The position numbers and the translations under genes are program-made. Of a stretch of DNA of 64,000 bases, positions 37,892-46,472 are shown piece by piece; the first letter of the stretch is position 1, and each line of letters opens with the position of its first letter. The stretch lies in the NCBI GenBank assembly GCA_964536835.1, contig CAZIAZ010000001.1:1-64000 (forward strand), read 5' to 3'. Source of the DNA: DAONFI01 sp035403485 (GTDB lineage Bacteria > Planctomycetota > Phycisphaerae > SM23-33). The notes beneath the pieces were generated by a model. It ran no database searches. It was not told the DNA's origin and saw nothing but the letters and a program-made list of their open reading frames with translations.

Positions 37892-39009
37892 ATGAACCTG
37901 TAATTGAACGCCTCCTGCTATGCGGTATCGACTCCCTTGATTTGGGCGTTTATGTCGATTGGGGACTCGCCCGTATAGGCATTGTGGAAAGTCTCACAAG
38001 GGCCAAAAACGCGGCCTCCGGCTCAAAGGGCCTTTCGTGGGACGACAGTAAATTCGGGCCTTGTATCATCACTCCAAACGCCATTAAAAAGGCGTATTGC
38101 TTCCATCTGGAATATCCCGGTTTTCATGCGTTCATGTTCAAGCGGATTACTCAGGACAATACCCCGGACATTTACATCAGCATCAACGCCAAAACCCTCT
38201 GGACGCTTGGCCCAGTTGCTTCCATTCAGCTTATCCGCGATTTTGTGGAGGCTCACGGCGTTACGCTCAAAAGTATCGTTCCAAGCCGTTGTGACCTCAC
38301 AGCGGACTTCCTCATCCCTGCGGGAATCTGTCTGCCGTGGTTTTTAGACCACATGGTGCCCGGCAGTTGCAAAGTCAGGCCATGGCTGGCCGGCTGCGTG
38401 CTCCAGACGTTATATCTGGGTGACCCCGATTCGCATACTCAAGCCCGTATTTATCACAAGTCGGCGTTTGAAAAAGGTAAAGACATCGAATTTTTCGGCG
38501 AGTTGTGGAAGCTGGACAAGCCGCAAAACGTCTGGCGGTTTGAGTTTCAGCTTCGCCGTCCTGCCTTGCGTACGTATGGCATAGAATCGCCTGAAATGCT
38601 TTTTGAGCGTCTTGGAGGCCTCTGGCGGGAATTGACGACGGATTGGCTGTCTCTGCGGGCGTTGGACGACAGTAATACTTCCAGACGGTCGATTCTGCCG
38701 TTATGGGAGGCTGTGCAGGCGGTAGCTGCCCAGCTTGGGCCGTCGGTGGCTGTGGAACGCAGAGTCCGCCAGACGGGGCGTGCTGGCCCTCAATGGTACG
38801 TAAACCGGGCGGCAAGCCTCCTGCCCGGATATGCCGCCCCGATGGGGCTGCAAAATCTCGACGATGCCGTGGACGGCTTCGCCGAATGTATCAAAGATTA
38901 TTGGTTGTCAAATTATAAGGATTTTAATAATGCCTATACGGAAAAACTGGTCAAAGCCGGTTTGATTAACAAGGAGAATAATGATGTCAAAGATGATATC
39001 CCGTTCTGA
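37645..39009 (+). CDS. Rep_trans / MobT-like replication initiation protein
   Basis: 454 aa. The first 75 residues are low-complexity (Arg/Gly, then Asn/Tyr/Lys) and correspond to the hairpin cluster in the DNA. The rest resembles the Rep_trans family (PF02486): LGVYVDWGLARIG, IVPSRCDLTADFLIP and ARIYHKSAFEKGKDIEF, the last matching the conserved YDK-type segment. Such proteins nick DNA with a tyrosine and initiate rolling-circle replication; related MobT relaxases mobilise integrative elements. Which role applies here cannot be told. The catalytic tyrosine cannot be named with certainty. The only ATG is at 37645, in a hairpin and without a ribosome binding site. The stop overlaps the next gene. 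Confidence 0.7.
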   Translation: MDTKIKNLKSGEALASQDKKQLTSCSAGGCRPRRGRRGGDAIPAVTTSPVTRGDAITNTEKYDNNNEYKKYSNDYSHTSFQYYEPVIERLLLCGIDSLDLGVYVDWGLARIGIVESLTRAKNAASGSKGLSWDDSKFGPCIITPNAIKKAYCFHLEYPGFHAFMFKRITQDNTPDIYISINAKTLWTLGPVASIQLIRDFVEAHGVTLKSIVPSRCDLTADFLIPAGICLPWFLDHMVPGSCKVRPWLAGCVLQTLYLGDPDSHTQARIYHKSAFEKGKDIEFFGELWKLDKPQNVWRFEFQLRRPALRTYGIESPEMLFERLGGLWRELTTDWLSLRALDDSNTSRRSILPLWEAVQAVAAQLGPSVAVERRVRQTGRAGPQWYVNRAASLLPGYAAPMGLQNLDDAVDGFAECIKDYWLSNYKDFNNAYTEKLVKAGLINKENNDVKDDIPF

Positions 39010-39235
39010 TGATTTGGAAAATGGCGGTGGCGGTCAAACGCCGTCGATGTATGTTTCACCAAAGGAGCTTTCGAAGCGTTGGCAGTGCAGCCGTAGCAGT
39101 GTTGACCGTATCGCAGACCGCATGAAGATGTCCCGCGTATGCCTCGGCGAGGGCAAAAACGGTATGGTTCGGTATTTGAGGCGTGAAGTGGAAGCGTTTG
39201 AAGCCTCCCGTATGGTTCAGAGGAGGTACAGATAA
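38984..39235 (+). CDS. Xis/MerR-like small DNA-binding protein
   Basis: 83 aa from the ATG at 38984 (AAGGAG 7 bases upstream; an ATG at 38981 is also possible). Residues 22-70 read YVSPKELSKRWQCSRSSVDRIADRMKMSRVCLGEG..MVRYLRREVEAF in outline, the winged helix of excisionases and AlpA/MerR-type HTH_17 proteins. It overlaps the end of rep and is followed by TAATG coupling to the next gene. Likely the recombination directionality factor for the integrase, or a transcription regulator of the element. Confidence 0.75.
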   Translation: MSKMISRSDDLENGGGGQTPSMYVSPKELSKRWQCSRSSVDRIADRMKMSRVCLGEGKNGMVRYLRREVEAFEASRMVQRRYR

Positions 39236-39468
39236 TGCCTGACGAAATCGATATCTTAAAAGCGATGGCCTCTTCAGGCCGCCCGCCGAAAAATCCCGTA
39301 AGAGTCCATTGCCTTGTCTGCGGCGAGGAATTCGACAGCGATGAAATATGGTTTGATGAAAATTCGCTGCTTTGGCGTTGTCCGCATTGCCGCACTGGCC
39401 ACACTTTCGGACAGGAACTTTTACCCATAAACGACACTCCAGGAAAAGGAGGTGCCGCCATGCCGTAA
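39235..39468 (+). CDS. Small zinc-ribbon protein of the island
   Basis: 77 aa. Two CxxC pairs (CLVCGEE and CPHCRTG) about 27 residues apart form a zinc ribbon. The start codon overlaps the previous stop (TAATG), so it is translationally coupled. Function unknown; small zinc-ribbon proteins often accompany rep/xis genes on mobile elements. Confidence 0.65.
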   Translation: MPDEIDILKAMASSGRPPKNPVRVHCLVCGEEFDSDEIWFDENSLLWRCPHCRTGHTFGQELLPINDTPGKGGAAMP

Positions 39469-39500
39469 AATAACCAATACAACAAAAGACAATTTGAATA

Positions 39501-39550
39501 CCTACCCCGGAGAATCAATCTTCTGCAAGTCCCTCCGGGGTAGGTTTTAT
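39501..39550 (+). terminator. Intrinsic terminator between the rep-xis operon and the CRISPR array
   Basis: CCTACCCCGGAG (39501-39512) and CTCCGGGGTAGG (39533-39544), a perfect 12-bp stem with a 20-base loop, followed by TTTTATATTTT. It isolates the array from read-through. The following A/T-rich stretch (39545-39624) looks like a leader. Confidence 0.85.
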
Positions 39551-39624
39551 ATTTTAAGGTTTTTACAACAGAAAAATTCATAATGGACTTTTTTAAAAAA
39601 CTATGGCTCCCCCCCGGAAAAGTG

Positions 39625-41711
39625 GCTGAGGTTTACAGGGAGTCGTCGCTTTGATACACTCCCTGCGCCTTAAGCCTGCGGATTTGTTGTGGCTGAGGTT
39701 TACAGGGAGTCGTCGCTTTGATACACTGCCTCCAAGTCGCGGTCAAATGGCAGGCCAGCTGAGGTTTACAGGGAGTCGTCGCTTTGATACACTGGGCTAT
39801 CTTACGCCTGGACAGGATACTGCGCTGAGGTTTACAGGGAGTCGTCGCTTTGATACACTAGCCAAATGGGACTTCACCGCCAATCAATTGGCTGAGGTTT
39901 ACAGGGAGTCGTCGCTTTGATACACTTCACGCCAGAGGCGGTTTTCGGAGTATCGCGCTGAGGTTTACAGGGAGTCGTCGCTTTGATACACTTTGTCCTT
40001 CAACTGCTTTTTGACTTTCTAAGCTGAGGTTTACAGGGAGTCGTCGCTTTGATACACTAGCACCACTTCCATTACCTGCAGTTGCAACGCTGAGGTTTAC
40101 AGGGAGTCGTCGCTTTGATACACTTCAATATCATCGTCCCCAAAATCATTTACAAGCTGAGGTTTACAGGGAGTCGTCGCTTTGATACACTAAAAATATG
40201 CAAAAGGAGTTGATTGTTTTGGCTGAGGTTTACAGGGAGTCGTCGCTTTGATACACTCCGCCTGCATCGCGGGTGCACTCGATAATGGCTGAGGTTTACA
40301 GGGAGTCGTCGCTTTGATACACTTGTCACATATCAATATAACTACTGTTATAGGCTGAGGTTTACAGGGAGTCGTCGCTTTGATACACTATCAATGAATA
40401 ATCAGTCATTGCAGGGCAAGCTGAGGTTTACAGGGAGTCGTCGCTTTGATACACTCCTATCAATTTCGGTTCGCAACGGAGCTTCCGCTGAGGTTTACAG
40501 GGAGTCGTCGCTTTGATACACTGGAACGCGGCGTAAACCGCAGTGCATTGCTGCTGAGGTTTACAGGGAGTCGTCGCTTTGATACACTAAACTTGCTGCG
40601 CAATATCTTTGGAAAATTGCTGAGGTTTACAGGGAGTCGTCGCTTTGATACACTACAACCAAGAAAAACGACACCGCTTTTTATGCTGAGGTTTACAGGG
40701 AGTCGTCGCTTTGATACACTCCGCTAGTCCTTATGTCTAGATTAGGCTACGCTGAGGTTTACAGGGAGTCGTCGCTTTGATACACTAGTACTGGTTCAAT
40801 AGGTCAGCAAGTAATAGCTGAGGTTTACAGGGAGTCGTCGCTTTGATACACTCCGTCGCCGTATCGTTCGGCAATGACCTGTAGCTGAGGTTTACAGGGA
40901 GTCGTCGCTTTGATACACTTCCAATCAGTATGACGCTATTAAAACTTGAGCTGAGGTTTACAGGGAGTCGTCGCTTTGATACACTAATGAATGTTATAGG
41001 AATAATGCTACAGCCGCTGAGGTTTACAGGGAGTCGTCGCTTTGATACACTTCGAGGCTATGCAATGTTATGTGTTTTAAGCTGAGGTTTACAGGGAGTC
41101 GTCGCTTTGATACACTAAATGGTACTAACTCACCAGCCTTATCGCGGCTGAGGTTTACAGGGAGTCGTCGCTTTGATACACTGAAAACGATTGTAAGTAG
41201 TTTAATTGGTGGGCTGAGGTTTACAGGGAGTCGTCGCTTTGATACACTGGGTTTTCGATGATTTGCCAATCAGTCTTTGGCTGAGGTTTACAGGGAGTCG
41301 TCGCTTTGATACACTCCGGTATCAATTCGCCGACCGTCGCGTCAGGCTGAGGTTTACAGGGAGTCGTCGCTTTGATACACTATATATTTATGCTTAACCT
41401 CGGATTTTCAAGCTGAGGTTTACAGGGAGTCGTCGCTTTGATACACTTCAAAAAGTTTATTCCAAGAACTTTTCATAGCTGAGGTTTACAGGGAGTCGTC
41501 GCTTTGATACACTAGAACAAATGTTGAAACGGTTGAAACTTGTGCTGAGGTTTACAGGGAGTCGTCGCTTTGATACACTGGCTTGGAAAAGCTTCTGACG
41601 GTGGAAGGAGCTGAGGTTTACAGGGAGTCGTCGCTTTGATACACTTGTTGGTGAGATTTTCTTATTATGCTCTACGCTGAGGTTTACAGGGAGTCGTCGC
41701 TTTGATACACT
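39625..41711 (+). CRISPR. Type II-C CRISPR array, 32 identical repeats and 31 spacers
   Basis: 32 copies of a 36-bp repeat beginning GCTGAGG and ending GATACACT, all identical including the last. Spacers are 29-31 nt (24 of 30, six of 31, one of 29). Orientation is set by the tracrRNA anti-repeat (46291-46326): crRNA is read left to right, with the repeat 3' of each spacer, as in type II. Inside the repeat, TTTACA (repeat positions 8-13), 17 bp and TACACT (31-36) preceded by TGA form an extended -10 promoter, so each repeat can start a transcript a few bases into the next spacer. All spacers differ; no match to other parts of the window was noticed. The rightmost repeat is as perfect as the leftmost. 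Confidence 0.98.
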
Positions 41712-41747
41712 ATATCCCCCGTAACTTGTTGATATTGCGGGGGATAT
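41712..41747. terminator. Hairpin directly after the last repeat
   Basis: ATATCCCCCG and CGGGGGATAT form a perfect 10-bp stem around a 16-base loop, starting at the first base after the array and 14 bases before the cas2 stop. There is no T tract. It may end array or cas transcripts, or shield the array edge. Confidence 0.45.
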
Positions 41748-41760
41748 CCCCTGTAACAGT

Positions 41761-42105
41761 TCAAAAAAGCAGCAGTTGTTGAGGCGGTTTTTCAGTTTCA
41801 TTGCGGATTTTTCCAAAAAAAACCTGCATTCTTGCGAACTGATGGTCTGTTACAGTCAACAGGCGCACCTGTCCGTTTGGCGGCAGGAACGCCTCTATTC
41901 TGCGACGGTGGGTTTTACTGGAATCTTCATTTCTGAAATATCTGGCGTAGATTGAAAATTGCAGCATGGAAAAACCGTCTTTTATCAAATCCTTGCGAAA
42001 TTTTGCATAATCCTTGCGGGCCTGCTTACTGGTTACAGGCAGGTCGAACAGAACAAATAACCACATGCCACGATACTCCGACAATGGTAAACGATGACTA
42101 GCCAT
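41761..42105 (-). CDS. cas2: CRISPR-associated endoribonuclease Cas2
   Basis: 114 aa. The Cas2 core WLFVLFDLPVTSKQARKDYAKF carries the conserved Asp, and the protein ends in PPQQLLLF, the beta-strand tail common in type II-C Cas2. With Cas1 it forms the spacer-integration complex. It is the last cas gene of the minus-strand operon, 72 bp after cas1, and converges on the array. Confidence 0.95.
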   Translation of the reverse strand: MASHRLPLSEYRGMWLFVLFDLPVTSKQARKDYAKFRKDLIKDGFSMLQFSIYARYFRNEDSSKTHRRRIEAFLPPNGQVRLLTVTDHQFARMQVFFGKIRNETEKPPQQLLLF

Positions 42106-42177
42106 GTTTTCTCCATAGCAAGTCCATCCGTATTAGCTTGTCGGGAAATCCATTTCCGCGAATCCGAAATATAACAC

Positions 42178-43065
42178 TCAGATTCCCAGATTCGGCAAGT
42201 CCAGTTTTTTATTTTCACCCCGGAAAACAGCCGCCAGTGAAGCGGCGACATGTGCCGAGATATCGAAAAGCGTTCTGTTCTCACCAAAATAATTATAGTC
42301 TGCTGAAAGCGTTTCGAGAAGATTTATTTTCGCTTCACGGCCAAATTCATTAAAATCATTTGAACGGACATACTCACAGACGGTGGTATCAACTATAGGC
42401 CGGAATGGCTCCATAAGGTCGTCGGCAAGGCAGAAAGGATTATTGCGGTGGTGATGGTTCAAGCCTATTGACGGATGCAGGCCGGCGGCGCAAATCCCAC
42501 GTGCTACGATACCGCGTAAAATAGCATAGCCGTAATTCAAATGTCTGTTCTGGTCCAGTGCATCAAAATCCCTGCGAAAAGATTGCCCGAAAAGTGCAGG
42601 CCAATATTTTCTGGCGGCTACCGATTCCCGGTTTGTGGAATCCCCACTGTGAACCTGCGGTATCAGGGCATCCAAGCCGCAGTAATCACCTGTGATTTTT
42701 TTAAGCACGTCGGCTTGGCCTTTGATTTTGGCGCGAATAATCTGCTGCCAGACGCGCTTTTTGACAGGTTCTTTAGCGGCAGCCTGCTGTGCGAAATTTT
42801 GCGTTTGCACATGGTGCGTTTGCAGAGGCAGGAGCATGGCCGAGGGCAAATACCGCTCGTCGCAAATTATGAAAACACCACCGGCGACGGCAAGTTCATT
42901 CAATACGGCTTGTGTATACGTTACTCGGGGGTGTGATACAACCAATGCGCCGATATCCACTATCGGGACAGTGGTTTCACCATTATCCGTGGTAACGACA
43001 AGCTGGCCCATCCGAACTTTCAGGCTAGCCTGCTCCTGCGAGATGTCTATCATTCGATCAGTCAT
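42178..43065 (-). CDS. cas1: CRISPR-associated integrase Cas1 (type II)
   Basis: 295 aa from the ATG at 43065, whose ATGACTGA overlaps the cas9 stop, giving translational coupling; an in-frame ATG at 43086 would overlap cas9 more deeply. Active-site residues of the family are visible: Glu147 (NRESVAARKYW), His in IGLNHHH, and Asp in LADDLMEPFRPIVD. It integrates new spacers with Cas2, and in type II systems it usually needs Cas9 for PAM-correct selection. No csn2 or cas4 is present, so the system is subtype II-C. Confidence 0.96.
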   Translation of the reverse strand: MTDRMIDISQEQASLKVRMGQLVVTTDNGETTVPIVDIGALVVSHPRVTYTQAVLNELAVAGGVFIICDERYLPSAMLLPLQTHHVQTQNFAQQAAAKEPVKKRVWQQIIRAKIKGQADVLKKITGDYCGLDALIPQVHSGDSTNRESVAARKYWPALFGQSFRRDFDALDQNRHLNYGYAILRGIVARGICAAGLHPSIGLNHHHRNNPFCLADDLMEPFRPIVDTTVCEYVRSNDFNEFGREAKINLLETLSADYNYFGENRTLFDISAHVAASLAAVFRGENKKLDLPNLGI

Positions 43066-46000
43066 TTGCAGGAATAACCTCGCCAAGCGGCAAAACCATG
43101 ACCTTTTGCGGCTTTAGTTTTCTCAAAGGGTCAACTTTGCTACTGAACCATTCTTTTGCGGCCTTACTTTCTTTTTGCAATCTAGCGTCATTAAGAGAAG
43201 TAAACATTAGCTGTTGTGAAAACGGCACGCATTTTAAATGCACTAATGTTGGCATTTTTTCAGAAGGATTCTCAAATTGCAAAGTATCTCCGGGAGATAT
43301 GGAAAATTTGAATTTAGTATTCGGCCCGTGGTTACGATTGACGATAGAGCCGATTTTGAAATTTTTGTCTTTATGTTTCTGTTTGTAAAGGGCTTTTAAA
43401 CGCTGTTTTGCTTCGAGCATACTGACGACCACAGCGTCCCACCTGATTTCATTGCCGTCTTTGTCCAGAACGGCAAAAACTTCCATGTGGTGATTTGAGG
43501 CCGTATTGCAGAAGCGTTCTCTCGGCCCAGAAGCAATAGCCTGCGGGCTAGCGGAGACGCTTATTCTCACTTTGTGGATATGAATGGTCTTGCCAGACTT
43601 CGCAGTGACAAACGGATGATTCGCGAAATCAGTAAAGGCCTTCGCAGGGTCTGAAATGCCAAGCGAATCGAGCTTGTCCTTAACGGCTTGGCGGATTACG
43701 GGGTTGACAATCTGCTCGACTTCCGTTGATTTTAGCCCGGCAAGCTGACGCCGGACATGAAAAACGGGCTTGCCTTTTTCGCCCATAATTTTTACCGGGG
43801 CGTAATTAGTCGTATCGTGAAGCTGACCGTTTATGCCACGTTTTACCCGATGCGAGACGACGATTTTATCAATGGCATCTTTGGTGTCCTGCCAGAAATT
43901 ATCCCACGGCATGGCGGGCATTTTGAAGCGACCTTTATGCGTGCGACGGTCGCATTCACGAACGGCAGCGTCTGAAAGTGTTTTTATTGTTGCGGGAGTG
44001 GTAAGGGCAACGGCTATTGCGTCTATTGCGTGATGACGGTGGTCGCCACGATTTTTTACGCCATCACCAAGTATGTTGTTGAGTTTCCACATTTCACGCA
44101 AAAATGCGGTTGTACCGCCGCGAGTTGCCTGTATACGGCGTTTGCCCTGTGCATCATTTACACCGCCATAGAGCGTGCCGAGATAGTCGGCAGCAACTTT
44201 TGAGGCATAGCGGGTATCGTTAAGCTGACTTGAACTGAACTCGACGAGTTGCTCTTCAATTTCAGCCGCGGAGAGTTTGAATCTGCGGAGTTTTTCTGCA
44301 ATGGTGTCTCTGTCTCCTTTGAAACGGCTTACCGAGCCGATGATTTTGTTCCATGCCTCCGAATCAGGGGACAGGTATTCACCGGGAGCCATGTTCTTCT
44401 TGACGTTCCGATTGTATTCGGCATCGCAGAGAGTCTTGTTGAGGTATGAATCATCAAGGCTGCGGCTGAAGGGGATTATGTGTTCGATGTCGATAGTAGG
44501 ACTGCCTCCGAAAAGGTCGTTCATTCCAAAATGTCTGCCGGTATATGGGCAAGTCCAGTTGCATTCCTCGGCGAGTTGGAGTTTGAGAATATCATCCCGG
44601 CGGGGATTTTTAACAATGGTTTCTTTGGCAATTTTTTCAGCGGCTGCTTTTCGGACTCTCTCATTGTCCCGATTCCGCTTTGTAAGGGCTTTCTTTTTAA
44701 CAGCATTATTTTTCATGTCCCTCGCAAGTTCTACGCGAATAATACCGGGCTTGCCATATTTGAGCACGATGTTATTTACAACCTTTCGCAGTTCTGTAAG
44801 TACGCGCGACACCACTGGATTTCGCAAGTCGATATGCTTGGCTAGCGGGATAATGGAATTTTTAGGTTCAACGGCCTGGAATTTTTGTGGGTACAGCTTT
44901 TTCTTTGCTTCAGGGAAAGTCATTCCTTCACGCAATAGCGGCAGGAATTTTCTGATAGCTTTGCGACTTATATTACAGTAGCTACCTTCAAGCTCAATAT
45001 CTGCGAATTCTTCGGCTTTTGCCGCAGGGAGGCCATATATAGCTTTTGCCCTTTCTGCGAGTGCGGCGGGGTTCTGATAACACCGCAGGTCATTGATTAT
45101 CTGTTCTTTTTTTGCATCGTCAAATGTCTGCCAATCCTGACTGAAAATCTGAAGCATTCTGGCATTGACCCTATTGCCTACGAATCGACTTTCCCCGCCA
45201 TTTTCCAATGTAAAATGAGCTGTTCTTTTAAGGCCAAGTAATTTTTTTGCGTCACTGAATTTCAGGTCGCCCTGTATTTCAAGGGCTTCTATGAGCTTTG
45301 TCCTTTGAGAATCGGAAAAGTTTTTTACTTCGCCATCCTCGGTAATTAATTGGCAATTATTTAGCATCTGCAACATGCGAAATTCCTGAGCTTCCAGAGT
45401 TGCCCAAGGAGCGCGACGGCATGAAGGTTCCAGTTCGCATTTGCCGACTAAATGTTTTGCTGACTTAAGAGGTCTTTGATGGAAAAAAGCATTATAGAGT
45501 TCCGAATATTGCTTTTCATTAAGAACTTCCGGCATGTATTGCTGTTGCGTTTGCCAGATGGCATCAAATTCCTCACGGTACATGTCGCGGTGCGTCCATC
45601 GTGAACGGATACGTCTTTCATGTGGATTGAGTCCCGCAAAAAATTCTCCAAGCGTGCGGCTGCCGGAATCTGTTATTTGCTGTTTGAGTTCATTGATTCC
45701 GGCTTTGACTTTGCCGAGTTCTTCATCTGCCTTTTGCGGTGATTTTCGATTGGAAAGAAAACCGCGTCGGTGAGCTAAATGATATAATGCACGGCCTAAT
45801 TCATACGATTCTAGTTGTTCATCCAGTGCCCGTTTGCGTACCCAATATGGCAAAAGATTATCCAGATTCACTGTTTCTACCGACTTAAAGCTGTCGGCAT
45901 ATTTTGACAAAAGTTCCCTGTCTAATTCCGGGATTATTTTTGACGCATCACTTTGGGGTAGCAGGTTCATTCTCTGTAATATGTGAAATATTTTCTTTAG

Positions 46001-46237
46001 ACGCCTTGATCGCCTCTGTGTTTGTCGGCGGAGAGTTCTAGCATTTCTGCGATTAACGGCACGAGATTGTGCATTGCCTGATGATATATCGCCTTCCATG
46101 CCAGCATCGAAAATTCTGACACCAGCATTGAGGATTTTGGCTGGAGTATTTCCGCTATTCTGCAAAATGGCCCAACCAATTGAATTTACCCCAAGGTCAA
46201 GGCCAAGTACCAAATCATCACAAATCAAAGATGTCAT
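43058..46237 (-). CDS. cas9: Cas9 endonuclease, type II-C
   Basis: 1059 aa, the usual II-C size. RuvC-I LVLGLDLGVNSIGWAIL (Asp14), an Arg-rich bridge helix (SRAVNRRNARTLRRQTQRRS), RuvC-II IIRVELARDMK (Glu503), HNH TIDIEHIIPFSRSLDDSYLN (His586, with CPYTG upstream), RuvC-III HHAIDAIAVALT (His736, Asp739). All catalytic residues are present, so both strands should be cut. The C-terminal PAM-interacting region is not assignable by eye. AAGGAG lies 8 bases upstream of the ATG. It heads the cas9-cas1-cas2 operon and diverges from the tracrRNA 53 bp away. No internal break. Confidence 0.97.
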   Translation of the reverse strand: MTSLICDDLVLGLDLGVNSIGWAILQNSGNTPAKILNAGVRIFDAGMEGDISSGNAQSRAVNRRNARTLRRQTQRRSRRLKKIFHILQRMNLLPQSDASKIIPELDRELLSKYADSFKSVETVNLDNLLPYWVRKRALDEQLESYELGRALYHLAHRRGFLSNRKSPQKADEELGKVKAGINELKQQITDSGSRTLGEFFAGLNPHERRIRSRWTHRDMYREEFDAIWQTQQQYMPEVLNEKQYSELYNAFFHQRPLKSAKHLVGKCELEPSCRRAPWATLEAQEFRMLQMLNNCQLITEDGEVKNFSDSQRTKLIEALEIQGDLKFSDAKKLLGLKRTAHFTLENGGESRFVGNRVNARMLQIFSQDWQTFDDAKKEQIINDLRCYQNPAALAERAKAIYGLPAAKAEEFADIELEGSYCNISRKAIRKFLPLLREGMTFPEAKKKLYPQKFQAVEPKNSIIPLAKHIDLRNPVVSRVLTELRKVVNNIVLKYGKPGIIRVELARDMKNNAVKKKALTKRNRDNERVRKAAAEKIAKETIVKNPRRDDILKLQLAEECNWTCPYTGRHFGMNDLFGGSPTIDIEHIIPFSRSLDDSYLNKTLCDAEYNRNVKKNMAPGEYLSPDSEAWNKIIGSVSRFKGDRDTIAEKLRRFKLSAAEIEEQLVEFSSSQLNDTRYASKVAADYLGTLYGGVNDAQGKRRIQATRGGTTAFLREMWKLNNILGDGVKNRGDHRHHAIDAIAVALTTPATIKTLSDAAVRECDRRTHKGRFKMPAMPWDNFWQDTKDAIDKIVVSHRVKRGINGQLHDTTNYAPVKIMGEKGKPVFHVRRQLAGLKSTEVEQIVNPVIRQAVKDKLDSLGISDPAKAFTDFANHPFVTAKSGKTIHIHKVRISVSASPQAIASGPRERFCNTASNHHMEVFAVLDKDGNEIRWDAVVVSMLEAKQRLKALYKQKHKDKNFKIGSIVNRNHGPNTKFKFSISPGDTLQFENPSEKMPTLVHLKCVPFSQQLMFTSLNDARLQKESKAAKEWFSSKVDPLRKLKPQKVMVLPLGEVIPAND

Positions 46238-46255
46238 TTTTTTTCTCCTTAGTTC

Positions 46256-46284
46256 TTGAAATGCCGCCCCGAAACAACTAGAAT
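46256..46284 (+). promoter_or_regulatory. Promoter of the tracrRNA
   Basis: TTGAAA (46256-46261), 17 bp, TAGAAT (46279-46284). The predicted start, 7 bases after the -10, is the first base of the anti-repeat. Confidence 0.75.
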
Positions 46285-46290
46285 ACTATC

Positions 46291-46418
46291 AGTGTATCAA
46301 AGCGACGATTATCCTGCTTTCCTCAGTAAGGTTAAGGATTTTCCGTCCGCAAGTCAGTCATTCCATAGAGAATGTTCTTTACGCCTCCCCGGTTTACCGA
46401 GAGGCGTTCTTTTTTACA
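46291..46418 (+). ncRNA. tracrRNA
   Basis: The anti-repeat (46291-46326) begins with 18 bases, AGTGTATCAAAGCGACGA, that are the exact complement of the repeat's 3' half, then a mismatched centre, then CCTCAG pairing with the repeat's 5' CTGAGG. Downstream are a nexus-like GGATTTTCC hairpin (about 46334-46343), an ATTCC-ATAGA-GAAT hairpin and a terminator stem ACGCCTC/GAGGCGT (46381-46407) followed by TTCTTTTTT. Divergent from cas9 on the opposite strand. It pairs with each crRNA repeat for RNase III processing and Cas9 loading. Confidence 0.93.
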
Positions 46419-46472
46419 CAAAATGTTCAAGCTTTGTTTAAATTTAACCCCAGTCAACGGGGAAGCGTGTGT

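Noticed and set aside
39651..41269. Open frames of 60-120 codons within the CRISPR array, with repeated RFTGSRRFDTL or SVSKRRLPVNL motifs
   Set aside because: They are translations of the identical repeats on either strand and lack ribosome binding sites; not repeat proteins.
46419..46472. CCCC-GTTGACT-GGGG hairpin after the integrase gene as a firm terminator
   Set aside because: The stem is only 4 bp and the following tract is TTAAATTTAAA; plausible but too weak to list.
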